Assembly (NCBI RefSeq): GCF_029962835.1
Contig: NC_080577.1
Span: forward strand, 23,976,501 to 24,040,500
Reading direction: 5' to 3'
Length of the DNA: 64,000 nucleotides
From: Magnolia sinica
Lineage: Eukaryota; Streptophyta; Magnoliopsida; Magnoliales; Magnoliaceae
This document shows positions 22,933 through 34,862 of this stretch, piece by piece. Each line of letters opens with the position of its first letter. Within the stretch, counting starts at the first letter, position 1. The notes below the pieces were generated by a model that saw only the letters and a list, made by a program, of their open reading frames with translations, was not told where the DNA came from and ran no database searches. Position numbers and translations under genes: made by a program.

Positions 22933-24340
22933 GAACCCACTTATGTATGTATTGTGTACACACCTTTCATCAGTGTGGACCTCCACCATGGAGTATGTGA
23001 TTTATCTATGCCTTCCATCCCTATACGACCTACCATGATGCATGAGTTTCATCCCAACCGTCCAACCATTTTGGAGATTATTTTAAGGCCATTGTTGAGG
23101 CTCATCTTAATGTGTTTGTGGCCCGCCCACTAAGGCTCACTTTGATATATATGAGACAATGGTTTGAGGCCCATTTGTTGTATTGGAGGCCCATAGGTCG
23201 AGGCCCAATGGGATATACATAAGACCCATTATAATGTGTTTCCGTGGTTCTTGTGATGATTTCGATGGCGGGTCATGCCTTGGAAACAATGTTGGTTTGA
23301 CGTCTACATTGTAAGATGATGTTGGTTAAATGTCCGCATTATCATTCGCCCTAAGGCCTTTTGATAAGCCCATACCTGTAACGTGTAGGCCGTCTAGGTC
23401 CATCTTCGTTTTGATCAGAACCTATCACCACATAACATGCTTAGTATAGATCCATGATTCATGATCATACGCATCATATGTATGCCTGATGTGAGGATTG
23501 ACTAATCATTGCACATGCATTCGGGTAGATTGTTTATGGACTCCCTAATAGGCGGAGTTGCCCTATATGAGCGCACGATACGCGCAGGATTGTTGCATGT
23601 CTGATAGTATGATTCATGTACTTGCATTTGTGTGATTGTGATTATTGTATGCCCTAGCAACATCAGGGCCATAGCCTCCACAGACACATCGTGGGTGGTT
23701 GGACTGGGTACTGAAAATATTGTTACTAAGCATCGGGGCGCCATAGATGTCTATGGGTGAAAATTTCTAAACCCGATGGTACCAGAGGATGACTCCAACG
23801 TCAAGACCGAGTGGATATATGAGCGCACGAGAGCCGAATACCAGGAGGTCGCGTCTCCTACTGTGTCATGGTCGGTTGGAAAGGAGTGTGGCTTTACTCG
23901 CCCGAGGGTAGGGGGCAATACTAGGCTGAGTTTGACCAGCTCGCGAATGGGTCCGCTATCGACATGCCGGATAGGTATTGGCAGACTATTGGCCAGGCGG
24001 ATAGTGAGGTTTTTTACGTTCACTTGGACTATGCGGCTAGGAGAGCGGTAGTGCCACTTGGAGTGTACTAAACCCCGGTGATTATCCAGAATGAGAACTG
24101 TACTGATATATGATGATGGTTGATATGCTTGAGTTGCATCTCGCATCGCATGGCCGTGTTATGGCCGATAACATTCATATCTTGCACTGCATAGCCTTGG
24201 TACGGCTGATTACATTCATGTACTTATCACTATGATTCCACATTACTCTGACCTTGCATTCTGAGCACGCTCATATTGCGCACACACATACACCACCCTC
24301 TAAGCTTTCTATAAGCTTATGCACGATTGATGCGTGCAGG
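22933..24340. other. Body of the solo LTR, no gene
   Basis: Non-coding. Short degenerate family words (TGCATGAGTTTCATCCCAAC, GTCCAACCATTTTGGAGATT) occur at 23030-23090. The rest reads as ordinary gypsy LTR with repeated CATGGCCGTGTTATGGCCGA-like words at 24150-24210. The open frames are not protein-like. Confidence 0.5.
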
Positions 24341-24826
24341 TGACTCCAGGATGCAGTCGTAGCATAGTAGCAGCGGGAGCGTGCAGTCGAGCTTTTGGAT
24401 TTTCTATTATTTGCATTATCTTGTATTTCCTTTTAGATGTATTGTACTTAAAAGTTTTTGATCATAATGGATTTTGTGATGGTGTTCTTGTGGTTATTAT
24501 TCATGGGTTACGCTTATGGTTATACTCATTATGAATTAAATTGATATTAAAAATCCTCCTTATAGCATCACAGGATCGGAACTAGGTAAATGGGTGCCAG
24601 GAGCCGAGAATGGGGTTCTATAGAGGCTGTTGGTGCCAGATTCGACGATCGGGAATTTTGTGAGCCCGGTTTCCGAGTTCGGGGCGTGACAAATTTTTTG
24701 TAATTGCTTGGTCGCAAGTTCTGAAATGTTTTCCATGCAAAAAAGCATGCACTTATTTATCCATGTTTAGATTGGTTTTCAACTAATGGGCTTTTTAGAA
24801 AATGGATTGCACGATGGTTGGACTCC

Positions 24827-25315
24827 GTTGTGTGTTGACATCACTAAAATTTTTGAGTCTGGTCATGATGTATGTATTATATCTACACTGTCCATCCATT
24901 TTAGAGATCATTTTAAGGCATGGGCCAAAAAATGAGGTAGATTCAAAGCTCAAGTTGATCACACTGAAGAAAGCAATGGGTATTGAATGTCTATTATTGA
25001 AAACTTCTTCAGGGCCATGAAAGTTTTGGATCAGTCTAATTTTTTATTTTTATTTTTATTTTATTTTTAAATTTTCCTTCCCTCATCTATCCAGGTCTTT
25101 TGTGACCTCATGAACAGGTTAAATGACAAATAAACATCCTAGGAAGGTTTCAAGTGGGAATCATTGTCTCCACTTCTTTTCCGTTTTAGGGTCCACTTGA
25201 GCCAAGATCTGCTCCATTTTTGGGCTAATGACTTAAAATGATCTTGCAAAATGGGTAGACAGAATCGATATAACATATACATCATGGTGGGGCCTACAGA
25301 ACTTGGTGACATCGA
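24827..25315. mobile_element. Complete palindromic DNA element
   Basis: Left arm GTTGTGTGTTGACATCACTA, then CATGATGTATGTATTATATC and TGTCCATCCATTTTAGAGAT. The right arm is the inverted order: AAAATGGGTAGACAGAATCG, ATATAACATATACATCATGG and GTGACATCGACACACCAC. The interior has the family words AAAACTTCTTCAGGGCC and GTGACCTCATGAACAGG. Length about 490 bp, no ORF. It is the best full-length reference for the subfamily seen at 7066, 26604 and 27235. Confidence 0.8.
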
Positions 25316-25760
25316 CACACCACTGAACTCGCAATCGGGCTTTTTAATTCTATTTGCTCAAATCCATCATTGCTTAATGCAATAATTGAATTTGGATGAT
25401 TTTTTAATTGATTAATACAAAAGTTACAGTGATCATTCATATTCAAAGCTACATATCCAAATAATCAAAGGGTTGAAATAATCTAATTGAGATCTCGAGG
25501 AGTTTCCACCGTCGAAGTGAATGTTGTCGCATAACCGATCTAGGTCAATGAAAAATGGCCCATTTTCAAAGGCTAAAGTCACTATATTGCAATTCATTGT
25601 GATGTGTTGGAGCAAACTTCCTTAGATGAAAGGGGATAAAAAGGGGTCCATGAAAGTGCATTCAAATGTACGATTCAAGGCCCAAAACATATGGCTGGTC
25701 CACTGATCAGGTGTTCCACATGCATACAGAAGAACTAAGAACTAGTTACATACACTGCAG
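25316..25760. other. Intergenic, nothing recognised
   Basis: AT-rich spacer without a supported gene or repeat structure. Confidence 0.4.
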
Positions 25761-26430
25761 CCACCAGTGTAATTCAACAGCCATGCATGGTCCACTTTCA
25801 ACGGTGGACATTTCTGTTCTCACTGTTTTGTGTGGTGTGGGCTACTGGAGTTTTGGATCTGCCTCTTGTTTGGACTTCCTTCCTATTGTGGTCCGGAGAA
25901 ACTGATTGCCGGACTGGATTTTCGACTGTCATCTCTATGGGCCCCACATAGCTTCTGACAACAGTAACTTTCAGTTTCTAAATACCACTGTAGGACAGGA
26001 GAAAAAAATTCTCAAGTGGGCCACACCACACACCACACGAAACAATAGGGATTGAACGCCGACCGTTGGAAACTTTGTTGGGGCTGCAGGAGTTTTGTAT
26101 CACTATAATATTTGTTGGAAGAGCATGCAGTACTCAAGCTCGGTGGGCCCGATGGTGTTCATATACCATCCAACCCGTTCATCAGGTGTGACCCATTAGG
26201 ATTAAGAGATCAACCGTAGAAAATTCTGATCACAAACTCAGGAACGCCACACCACGTGAATTTAAAGGCTTCCCGGCATGATTTTACATTGTCGCAAGGT
26301 GGGGTCTACAAGAATTTTGGATTGAGATGATTTTTTTATTTTTTTTCGAGTGAACATTAGATGCCTCGAAGATCACGGTGGGCCCCAAAGAACGTGGTGT
26401 ATACGCGCTTCCTACAGCTGGTGTTGTAGA
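25761..26430. mobile_element. Palindromic DNA-element family, diverged copy or copies
   Basis: Carries TTCTCAAGTGGGCCACACCA, GGGATTGAACGCCGACCGTT and ATCACGGTGGGCCCCAAAG in family order, plus a second inverted set (CACACCACGTGAATTTAAAG). Termini are not clear, so it may be two overlapping insertions. Confidence 0.55.
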
Positions 26431-26603
26431 GAATTCCGGTCCAGCTCATGTCCGAGCTTGTGTAGTCGGTGGAATATAACTGGCTAGTAACCTGCACCGT
26501 TTATCAATTGGGCGCGAAAATTTCAATGGAATGTTTGAATTTGTGGTGGGACGCACCGACATAACTGCTGGAGGGAGCGGATTGCGTGGTGTGCGACACA
26601 CCA

Positions 26604-26872
26604 CCTACGATGTGTTGACGTTACCAAGTTCTGTGGGCCTCACCATGATATATTCCTTATATCAAAACCGTCCATTCATATCTGGAGATGATGTTACGGT
26701 ATAAGCTAAAAAATGAGTCAGATCGCAATGTTTTTTGTGGTGTGGTCCACTTGAGGTTTGGATCTGTTTCATTTTTGGGCTCATGCCATAAAATGATCTC
26801 ACGAAATGTATAAACAGTGCGGATATAACATATACATCATGGTGGAGCCCACAATCGGCTTGGATAACCACC
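26604..26872. mobile_element. Palindromic DNA element, short form
   Basis: Left GTTGACGTTACCAAGTTCTG, GGGCCTCACCATGATATATT and AAAACCGTCCATTCATATCT. Right AACAGTGCGGATATAACATA, ATACATCATGGTGGAGCCCA and CAATCGGCTTGG. The two sides are inverted copies; the middle is shortened to one CTTGAGGTTTGGATCTG segment. A GCGGATTGCGTGGTGTG word upstream (26578) is like the terminus of the 9795 element. Confidence 0.7.
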
Positions 26873-26879
26873 GAAAAGT

Positions 26880-27234
26880 GGTAGGCCCCACATTTCCATC
26901 CTGCCCCGGAAAGCTTAAGACCTGATGCGAATAAAGGGCCCTTTGAACGGATCGCCCACCGTACCTCACCTTTCTTGCCGTTCTTGCCTCACCATTCTCA
27001 CCGACAATTATCCTTCGGGGTTTCGGAGTGGCGGGTGTGCACGCAATCTAGCTACTCGCTCGATTACAACAGAATCCTACTCGCGATCTCACGTGACAGC
27101 GGGGCACAGTGCGTGCCAGATCTGGCCGTCGATCAGCACGATGCGGGCATGACCGCAACATGGAAGAGCGATATCTGACGGGGCAATGCGATGTATTAAT
27201 TGGATCCGTCCATCTGGTGGAGAACGGATTAGTG
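26880..27234. other. GC-rich spacer, no recognised gene
   Basis: Higher GC than its surroundings (26930-27190). Short overlapping open frames exist, but none shows a known domain or splice structure. Confidence 0.35.
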
Positions 27235-27515
27235 CGGCCCTTACCGTGGTCCTACCTTGATGTATTTATTCTGTATACACTGCAACGTCCATCCATTCTT
27301 CCGGATTAATTTATAATATCACCCGAAAAGTGAAAAAGATCTAATTATCACGTGGACCATAATATTAGAAACGGTGTTGATTGGTCATTAATGAGTCTCA
27401 AAAGTTTTGGAGCAAACTAAGAATAATTTTATTTTTTTTACCTTCATCCCATGCTTACCTGACCTTGTCAACTGATTGGATGGTAAATAAACACTGTCCA
27501 TGGTATTAGGTTGGA
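27235..27515. mobile_element. Palindromic DNA-element family, left half
   Basis: GTGGTCCTACCTTGATGTAT, CACTGCAACGTCCATCCATT, TCACGTGGACCATAATATTA and TGACCTTGTCAACTGATTGG appear in family order. Confidence 0.55.
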
Positions 27516-28262
27516 TAGAAATGCATTTGGTCCGTACAATTCCATCCAGCATATGGAGAGGCCAGAAAAGGTTGGGATTATATCGGATGGAATTGCATTT
27601 AGTCCGGTGGAATTTTATTTGATCCCATGCAGGATTTACTTAGATTTTGAAATTCACTACACATGTGGACCGCACATTGATTCATGTGTTTATCCATGCC
27701 GTCCATTCATGTACAATGTTTGTAGATGACATCCTAGTGCATGATGCCTGCTATGAATTTGTTCCATTGGTTACAATTCTATGGTACTCCGAACATGATC
27801 TTGGTTAATCCAGTGTTCGTTTTTCAGTAGCAATTTTTTTTTTTAATTTTTTTTTTAATCCCAAACATGGGATTAGGTGGTTACGATGCCATTATATTTT
27901 CAGACATGCAAGCATTGTGCAATGATGCTATTAATCTCGTCTAACGTAAATCAGTACCAGTAAATCGAACAGACCAAACACGCCGTAACATTCTTCACTT
28001 CAATTCACCGCACCTGAGCGTAGACCCATAACTATCATACCGTTGATTTAAAAGCCACTCATTAGGTTGGCTAGAATCGTTGTATGAATGACGTGGCCAT
28101 CTGTGAGGGGCCCACCAGATGGATATTCCTGATTAATTCATTAACCTGGAGTAATAACAGTAGAGAGATGTCTATTCCAAGAGGGGGTGAACTCATGGGT
28201 GCAAGCCATGTGTAGTCAAGTCGGTAGTTGAGCACAAGCTCAACCCAACCCAACCTTACCTT
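27516..28262. other. Intergenic, low similarity to the family
   Basis: A short ACATGTGGACCGCACATTGA/TTCATGTGTTTATCC segment at 27660-27710 is a family fragment. Otherwise nothing is recognised. Confidence 0.4.
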
Positions 28263-28412
28263 GGGTCCTTACACTTGCTCCGGTGGTAGACAAGGAGTTT
28301 CAACACTTGGTCAAGGGTTCAAGTATCCATAGGTGGTGAAATTCCATTACGGCTTGAGTGCGTGGGTGTGTGCGTGTATATATATATATATATATAAGTA
28401 AATAAAAAAGCC
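28263..28412 (+). mobile_element. SINE family A, second copy
   Basis: GGGTCCTTACACTTGCTCCG, GGTGGTAGAC, the B-box-like GGGTTCAAGTATCC and GGTGGTGAAATTCCA align with the SINE at 7582-7718. The tail is a (TA)n run followed by AAATAAAAAA. CCCAACCCAACC occurs on both sides and may be part of the target duplication. Confidence 0.8.
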
Positions 28413-28899
28413 CAACCCAACCTCAAAATGAGTCCGGCCAAGGCATAAGGCAGCCCAACCCTAGAGCCAATTCAAGCTATCTATAATTCGAATCAAGGCG
28501 GGCTAGCTCAGGTCAGGTTAATTAACACCTTCAAGTAGAAAAATAATACATAAAATGTAGGGTGTGGCTTCAGTGGCTCTTCAGATCTTTCAAGATGGGT
28601 GAGATCCTTGGCTATAGGGTCCACATGATGTATGTGACTATTAAGTGTATTTTAACAAACGGACGAGTCCTTTTAAAGAGCTAATGTGTTGGTTTGGATT
28701 TTTGTTTTTTAATATTTTGATTTTATACTTTTATTTAATCACATATTGAATAGAATAAGAGAAGACAAATGGCTTATATATTTTTACTCAACATAAACTC
28801 TTGTCTAAATAAGTTGAATGATGACCATCATTAGTAAATAAATAAAATTAAAGACATGGCATGTGAAATACTTCATTTTTGAAAAGTGGTTTAAAAATC
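28413..28899. other. Intergenic, AT-rich
   Basis: No gene or clear repeat, apart from GCCC/GGGC-containing words at 28410-28520 that resemble hAT subterminal sequence. Confidence 0.35.
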
Positions 28900-29215
28900 A
28901 TCCATGAGCTTTAATTTGTAGGCTTCTCTGTAATGTCTAATGTCTGTGATATATCTACGTTGTCCAATCGTTTTATCAAAACATTTCAAGACATGAGCCC
29001 AATAATAAGATAGATCATTAGCTCAAGTGAATCACACGTAAGTAATTATAGGTGTAAAACGTGGACCATTGAATTTTTTTCTTCTTAAAGCCTACAGATT
29101 ATTTATTTGTCATCAGACATGTGTGAAAGATCTCTCTCTCTCTCACATATATGAAAGGAAAACACAAATATCAACCTTAGTTCAAAACTTCTAGCCCCCA
29201 AAGGTTTTTAACCAT
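28900..29215. mobile_element. Palindromic DNA-element family, decayed
   Basis: GTGATATATCTACGTTGTCC, CATTTCAAGACATGAGCCC and TAGCTCAAGTGAATCACACG follow family order with many changes. A (CT)n run lies at 29131-29143. Confidence 0.5.
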
Positions 29216-29225
29216 AGCTGTTTAA

Positions 29226-30418
29226 TGAGAAATTTACCACTGTAGACAATACTTTTTATCCAGTGGTTTTTATGAAGGAATACAAACTTAAGTTACCAAC
29301 TTACACTACCACGTGTGGACAGCGAATTTGAGGATGAAAATACCCCTGTTTTTAAGTAAGCGGGTCCATGGTTATGGATTTGGCTGTCCTTTATGGCTAC
29401 GGATTATAACCGTAGCCATAGGTAACATAGCCGATCTGCAGCCGACCCCGACAGTGGGACAGAACATTGAATCAGGGTCGACTGAGTCAGTGGAATGTGG
29501 CTTTTCAAGGCAAAATCAGATGGTTAACATCATTTTCTCAATGTAATTTTTGAGTTATTCTCCATAATCAATTATCCATGCAGTACTCATGGTTTATTTT
29601 AAAAAAAAAAAAATTAGCCATTTTCTTTGATTTTGGAATGAGAAAACTAGTTTGGTTCCATGTCTCTAAATTCAGATTGATCATATAATCCTAACCATCC
29701 AATTGATGGACATCAAATGGAGGGTTATAATAAAATAGCTAGTGGTTCAAAATCCGACTATTAATATCACCATCTCAATGCGATATTTGGGTTATGCTTC
29801 ATCAGCAATTGTGCATGCATTATAAGCAATTGTGCATGCATTATGTAGCTATCAAATTCATATGTTGGTTGTCTCATTTTGGAGTGGTTATACTGAAAAA
29901 TCTACATCCTTGATAACCCATGAATACATAAGCAATGTTAACATGTAGTTGGTGATGAAGGTGGATGATTGCAACATTTTGTATTGAATGCATTTGTACT
30001 AGCACCTTTTGCCCGGATAAAATGATGGTCCGTCTCGATGTGTTTTGTCCTAATTTTACAGCTAAGATATGGATGCAAGTTGATGATCCATTTCAATGTG
30101 TTTTGTCCTTTCTCTATACATGAGATATTGACGCAAACAGTCACATCTTTATCGAACATGTCAGATTGGCTAATGGCCCGTCCTACAGCCTTAACGATCA
30201 AGACAAATTTGCTTAAGAAACTCAGTTTAACTGTATGTTTTAAAGTCGTTGTGATATCTTAAATATCTGATTGTAATTTGAAGAGCATGCATGAACTGAC
30301 TAATCACTCTATTTATCTAATTGAGGAATTGCTTATTGGTTGGTGGTGAGATAAGAATCTTTTCAATTCTTACCAAACAATTTCGAGCAAAATTTTTTCA
30401 ATTTTCGAATATAAACAA
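29226..30418 (-). repeat. Repeat R, inverted third copy
   Basis: About 1.2 kb that reads, in reverse complement, like 52966-54212 and 55818-57062. Shared landmarks include CCAACTTACAC, CAGCCGACCCCGACAGTGGG, ATGCATGAACTGACTAATCA and GGTGAGATAAGAATC. It ends where the foldback element begins. Family unknown; no ORF of note. Confidence 0.8.
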
Positions 30419-30504
30419 AATACGAATTCGACTCAAACCTCGTCGAGTTGAGGCAACTAAAATGAAAACTCAGGCAAGGTTTTTGAAAACTCACACTAGT
30501 TAAA

Positions 30505-30950
30505 TTGAGCGGGGCAAACATGAAATTTAGCTGGGCAAACTGAAATTTGAGCGGGCAAGCATGAAATTGAGCGGGGAAAATATGGAATTGAATGGGGCAA
30601 ACTGAAAATTGAGGGGGGCAAACATGAAATTCAGTGGGACAAACATGAAAGTCAGCGTGACAAACATGAAATTCAGCGGGGCAAACTTGAATTTCAGCGG
30701 GGCAAACATGTTATTCAACGGGGCAAATATGAAATTCAGTGGGAGAAATTGGAATTTGAGCGGGGCAAACTAGAAATTCAGCCGAGCAAACTGGAATTTG
30801 AGCGAGGCAAACATGAAATTCAGCGGGGCAAACTGGAATTTGAGGGGGGCAAACTAGAAATTGAGCGGGGCAAAGACAAACTGAAAATTGAGCGGGGTAA
30901 ACTGGAAATTGAGCGGGGCAAACTAAAAATTGAGTGGGGCAAAGATGGAA
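30505..30950 (+). repeat. 21-bp minisatellite, left arm array
   Basis: About 21 units of GAAATTGAGCGGGGCAAACAT and variants. Because 21 is divisible by 3, frames stay open and translate as a seven-residue repeat (for example KLEIERG). This looks incidental, not a protein gene. Confidence 0.95.
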
Positions 30951-31529
30951 AATATCCCAAAATGAACACCTCGGTCAATTTATCGAAAGATTCTCCCAAA
31001 GAAGCATCTGTATACAACAATCAGTCAAGCATAATATGGCTTATATCCTTTCTTTTGCACACATGCAAAAATATCCTCATGTAGAACGGCAAACAAGCTC
31101 TTAAAACATATTCAGTAGCAATAAAAGGATATGGTCATTGTTCAAAGAAGACGAACATATCAAGGGAAGAGAACCAGCTTAATAGAACTTCCTACATATG
31201 TTAGAAGTTAAGAGGAAATACAAATTCTTTCTCTGGTCTAGTTCAAAGACGAATATATCAAGGGAATATACCACTAAATAAGTTACTTTTTCTACTTGCA
31301 GCAGTAGATAAGTAACTTATTTGAGATAAGTAAGTTTGGTTTATGATATGGTCTTGATCTCTAACACAGATAGTTGGTTGGTTCAGGTCTTCAACTTGGA
31401 TGGTTGGATCTTAATTCATTATTTAGATATTCAGCTTGGATGGTTTGATCTTTAGTCAGGACCCTCATATGGGCTTAATCTTTAATTGCTTGGAAGTGGT
31501 ACTCCTTGGGGTCTCCTATTAGATGATCT
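30951..31529. other. Foldback element interior, left
   Basis: Non-coding sequence between the left array and the 104-bp direct repeat. No gene. Confidence 0.5.
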
Positions 31530-31633
31530 AATTGTCTTTCGTTAAGTCAATATGATCATTTCACTCATGGTTGTAGCCCATGGGTGGGCTTAACAGCACC
31601 ATCTACCAACTTTGCCATCAACTTAACAGTGTG
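31530..31633 (+). repeat. 104-bp direct repeat, left copy
   Basis: Identical base for base to 38157-38260. It begins AATTGTCTTTCG and ends TTAACAGTGTG. It borders the left end of the hAT element. Confidence 0.95.
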
Positions 31634-31959
31634 TGAGGGCACCTAGTTTCTGCAGCCCGAAACTGAGTTCGGGCTGAGTTCGGATACGTCCAAGTTCGGC
31701 CCGACTCGGTCCGAAACCCGACTCGACCCGTCCCGACTCGGCCAGGCCCGTCCCGACTCGCCATACGTATATATATATACCCCTTAAAAAAAAATCCCTA
31801 GCCCTAGGTCGCTTTCCCTTTCCCTTTTAAGAAAACGCCCGACCCAGTCCCCACCAAACCCTCTCCCCCGCTCGCTCCTCCCTGCCCGACCCCACCAAAT
31901 CTCTCTCTCTCTCTCTAACTCTCTCTCTCTCTCATCCGACCAGCAGAGGCCGTCCACCT

Positions 31960-32440
31960 CTCTCTGATTGTCCGACCAGCAGAGGCTGTTCGCATCTCTC
32001 TGCTCGTCCAGACCACCAGAAGTCATCCGCCTCTCTCTGATCGTCCGACCAGAAGAGGCCGTCCGCATCTCTCTGCTCGTCCGACCACAAGAAGTCGTCC
32101 GCCTCTTTTTGCGTCCGACCAGCAGAGGCCGTCCACATCTCTCTGCTCGTCCGAGGCCATTAAGTCGTCCGCCTCTTTTGCGAGGCCATCCATTCTCTCG
32201 ATCGTCCGACTGCAAAGGCCGTCCGCCTCTCCCCGCTCGTCCGCCTCTCCGCCGCCGTCCGCCTCTCTCTGCTCGTCCGTCTGTGCAACGAGGCCGTCTG
32301 CCTCTCTCTGCTCGTCCGTCTGTCCGACCACTAGAGGCCGTCCGCCTCTCTCTGCTCGTCCGTCCATCCAACTGCCAGAGGACCTCCACCTCTCTACTCT
32401 TCTCACCATCCGTCCAGCAGAGCTCGCTCGTCTTTCCGTC
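31960..32440. repeat. CT-rich minisatellite (GTCCGACCAGCAGAGGCC units)
   Basis: Irregular ~45-65-bp units with GTCCGACCAGCAGAGGCCGT and CCTCTCTCTGCTCGTCC, about eight copies. It produces long open frames on both strands that are pure repeat translation. It lies between the hAT left end and the transposase. Confidence 0.85.
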
Positions 32441-32455
32441 TAACTGCAACGAGTA

Positions 32456-32459
<4 letters not shown>

Positions 32460-32501
<42 letters not shown>
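32460..32501. repeat. (TC)n microsatellite
   Basis: Uninterrupted dinucleotide run. Confidence 0.95.
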
Positions 32502-32505
<4 letters not shown>

Positions 32506-33453
32506 TTATTTCATAATAATAGGAGATTCTGAATCCAAGATGCCAAACACGACATGGCCGTTCATCGAAAGCCATGGTAAAACATCACCTTGATTGGATG
32601 AGCTTAACCCTTTTGAAGTGGGCCATCTTTTACAACCATCCATTTTTAGGTGTTATAGATCGGATGCATGGCATGATCAAATCTTGCTTCTTTTGATATA
32701 TAGAATAGACATTTCAAGATGATGATTGGAACTATTTCGTTTCTTTACTTGCTAGTGACTCCATTTTTTCATGACGCTAGGACTATTGTATAGTATGATT
32801 TTTACAATCTAACATTTGTCCCAGATGAAAGAATGAATAAACGGTTGAAATTGATGACTGATCATGACACATGTCACATAAAATAAAGAAATTACATCCT
32901 CACCTGAACGGCTTATTGCTGTGAATTTAATACGGTTAAAATGAAACATAACCAATGGTCCTTATTCACTGAACAAATGGTCCATTAATCAGAGTTTAGA
33001 ACTCTTTGATCAATCTAATTTTGAAATTATGACCAATCTACAGTTGGTATGTAGATTTGGACAGTTTAACTTGAGTTATGCACATGGCAATATTTAAGTT
33101 CTTAGTGCATGTATATGAATCATTATACTCTCCAGCAACCAAGAGAGTATCCTGCATAACTCCTTGGCAGTTTTACCTCAAAATCCTATAGTAATTCTTA
33201 TTTTAACAAAGTAGTAAAATCGAGAATTGTGGGCTGTATGGTATATGTATGACATCTAATCCGTCCAACAAATACAATCCACCAAGACAATCAGATGAAC
33301 TGAAAATATATGTGATTTAATCATAAGGCGGGTCCACAAAAATATACACCACCCTATCTATTCAAAATTCACATGTAACTCATATAATGAACGGGTTGGA
33401 AGTCATATACATGCCACATGGGCCCCACAAATTTTGATTTTTCCCTATTTAAA

Positions 33454-33491
<38 letters not shown>

Positions 33492-34005
33492 AGGCATTTT
33501 GGTCGTTTCTCTCCCAAAAAACACTGCCCTGATAGCATTATAGAATGAAATGACAACTCCCAAAAAATTTCGTGGTAAAAAATCATTTTTCTTTTAAATT
33601 TTCCTCCTGGTAAAGGAGAAATTCTACTGATTTTCCTGTCAACTGTTTTGAAGTCACCCTTCTATGGACTGGGGGATCCTTGATGTGTGTCATTGGTGTC
33701 GTGTGGCCCATCTAACATTCAAAATGAGCGGTATGGATATTGCCTTGGTACGCACTCAGCTTCTGTATGCATCACACACATGTACCTAAATCTAAACCGT
33801 CTAAAAAATTGGATCTACGCTGGATGGAATGTAGCTTGACTTTCTTTTGCTTTTAAATAGGACTTCATGTATGAGTATATAGTATATACTAGAAAGCTCC
33901 ACATGAAATCTTTTATCACAAATGTTTTCTGTTTTTGTTAGTTAGTCTTAATCTATGCTTATACCAATTGCCTATTAGATACATTTTTATTTTTTTTGTT
34001 CTTAT
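32502..34005 (+). other. hAT 5' non-coding region
   Basis: AT-rich, no gene. An (AAT)n microsatellite lies at 33454-33489. GATGTGTGTCATTGGTGTCG and TGTACCTAAATCTAAACCGT words near 33690-33800 are faint palindromic-family traces. Confidence 0.45.
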
Positions 34006-34800
34006 TGTTGTAGTATAGGATAATCAGTTGCCCATTTGAGGATTTCTATGTTGCCAGACATAGATTGAGTGTGTTCATAGATGCATAGAAATTCTCAAAT
34101 TGTCCCTTTTTGGACAGTTCAATGTTGGATAGATAGTAATGTTTTCATTTATTCTAATTTAAATGCACATGCTTGTTTCGGTTCGTCTCTCCTAATTCTC
34201 TCTGGATATATTTCTTGCATTTACTTCCTCATCAAATATCCACACTTTGTGTGGATAGTTGACGTGTGAATCAAATCCAAGATTAATATATTCTGGAGAG
34301 ATAAGGGGAGATGCTGCCGAAATTTTGGCGTGGCATTTAAATTGAATAATGAAAGCATTACTATCTATTCAACATTGAATGGGTAACTGATTTAATTATT
34401 TTTTATGTTGTTGTTGTAGTATAGGATAATCAGTTGCCCATTTGAGGATTTCTATGTTGCCAGACATAGATTGAGTGTGTTCATGGATGCATAGAAATTC
34501 TCAAATTGTCCCTTTTTGGACAGTTCAATGTTGGATATATATTAATGTTTTCATTTATTCTAATTTAAATGCACATGCTTATTTCGGTTCGTCTCTCCTA
34601 ATTCTCTCTGGATATATTTCTTGCATTTACTTCCTCATCAAATATCCACACTTTATGTGGATAGTTGACGTGTGAATCAAATCCAAGATTAATATATTCT
34701 GGAGAGATAAGGGGAGATGGTGTCGAAATTTTGGCGTAGCATTTAAATTAAATAATGAAAACATTACTATCTATCCAGCATTGAATATGTAACTGATTTA
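34006..34800 (+). repeat. Two tandem ~406-bp units, each with a long hairpin
   Basis: Unit 1 starts near 34006 and unit 2 near 34412 (both GTAGTATAGGATAATCAGTT), roughly 95% alike. Each holds a ~48-bp inverted pair: TTCAATGTTGGATAGATAGT...TTTAAATGC (34118-34166 in unit 1) and its complement (34334-34382). This looks like a MITE of about 265 bp that was duplicated with its flank. The second unit ends about 60 bp before the transposase ATG, so the pair forms its leader or promoter. Confidence 0.8.
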
Positions 34801-34862
34801 TCAGCTTAGGAAATTCTTTACTAAGGTATAAGGATAAATGAAATTGTTTCATATCTTTAGAT

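Larger units (their letters stand above)
20703..24691 (+). mobile_element. Solo Ty3/gypsy LTR (about 4 kb with nested repeats)
   Basis: Begins TGTAAGGCCCGTGTCC and ends GGGGCGTGACA, typical gypsy LTR termini. Flanks GATTT (20698-20702) and AATTT (24692-24696) agree at 4 of 5 bases, as for a 5-bp target duplication. The early part is GC-rich, followed by TTTTAAAAG and a CT-rich leader at about 21043-21340, a plausible LTR promoter. There is no primer site, gag or pol inside, so recombination between two LTRs probably left this single copy. Part of its length comes from nested repeats listed separately. Confidence 0.65.

Noticed and set aside
27109..27309. Possible small gene in a GC-rich spacer
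   Set aside because: Overlapping short frames, no domain, no splice structure, and palindromic-family sequence begins inside it.
31784..32575. 263-residue Arg/Glu-rich minus-strand protein
   Set aside because: It is a translation of the GTCCGACCAGCAGAGGCC minisatellite and a (TC)n run, and overlapping frames on both strands are equally open.
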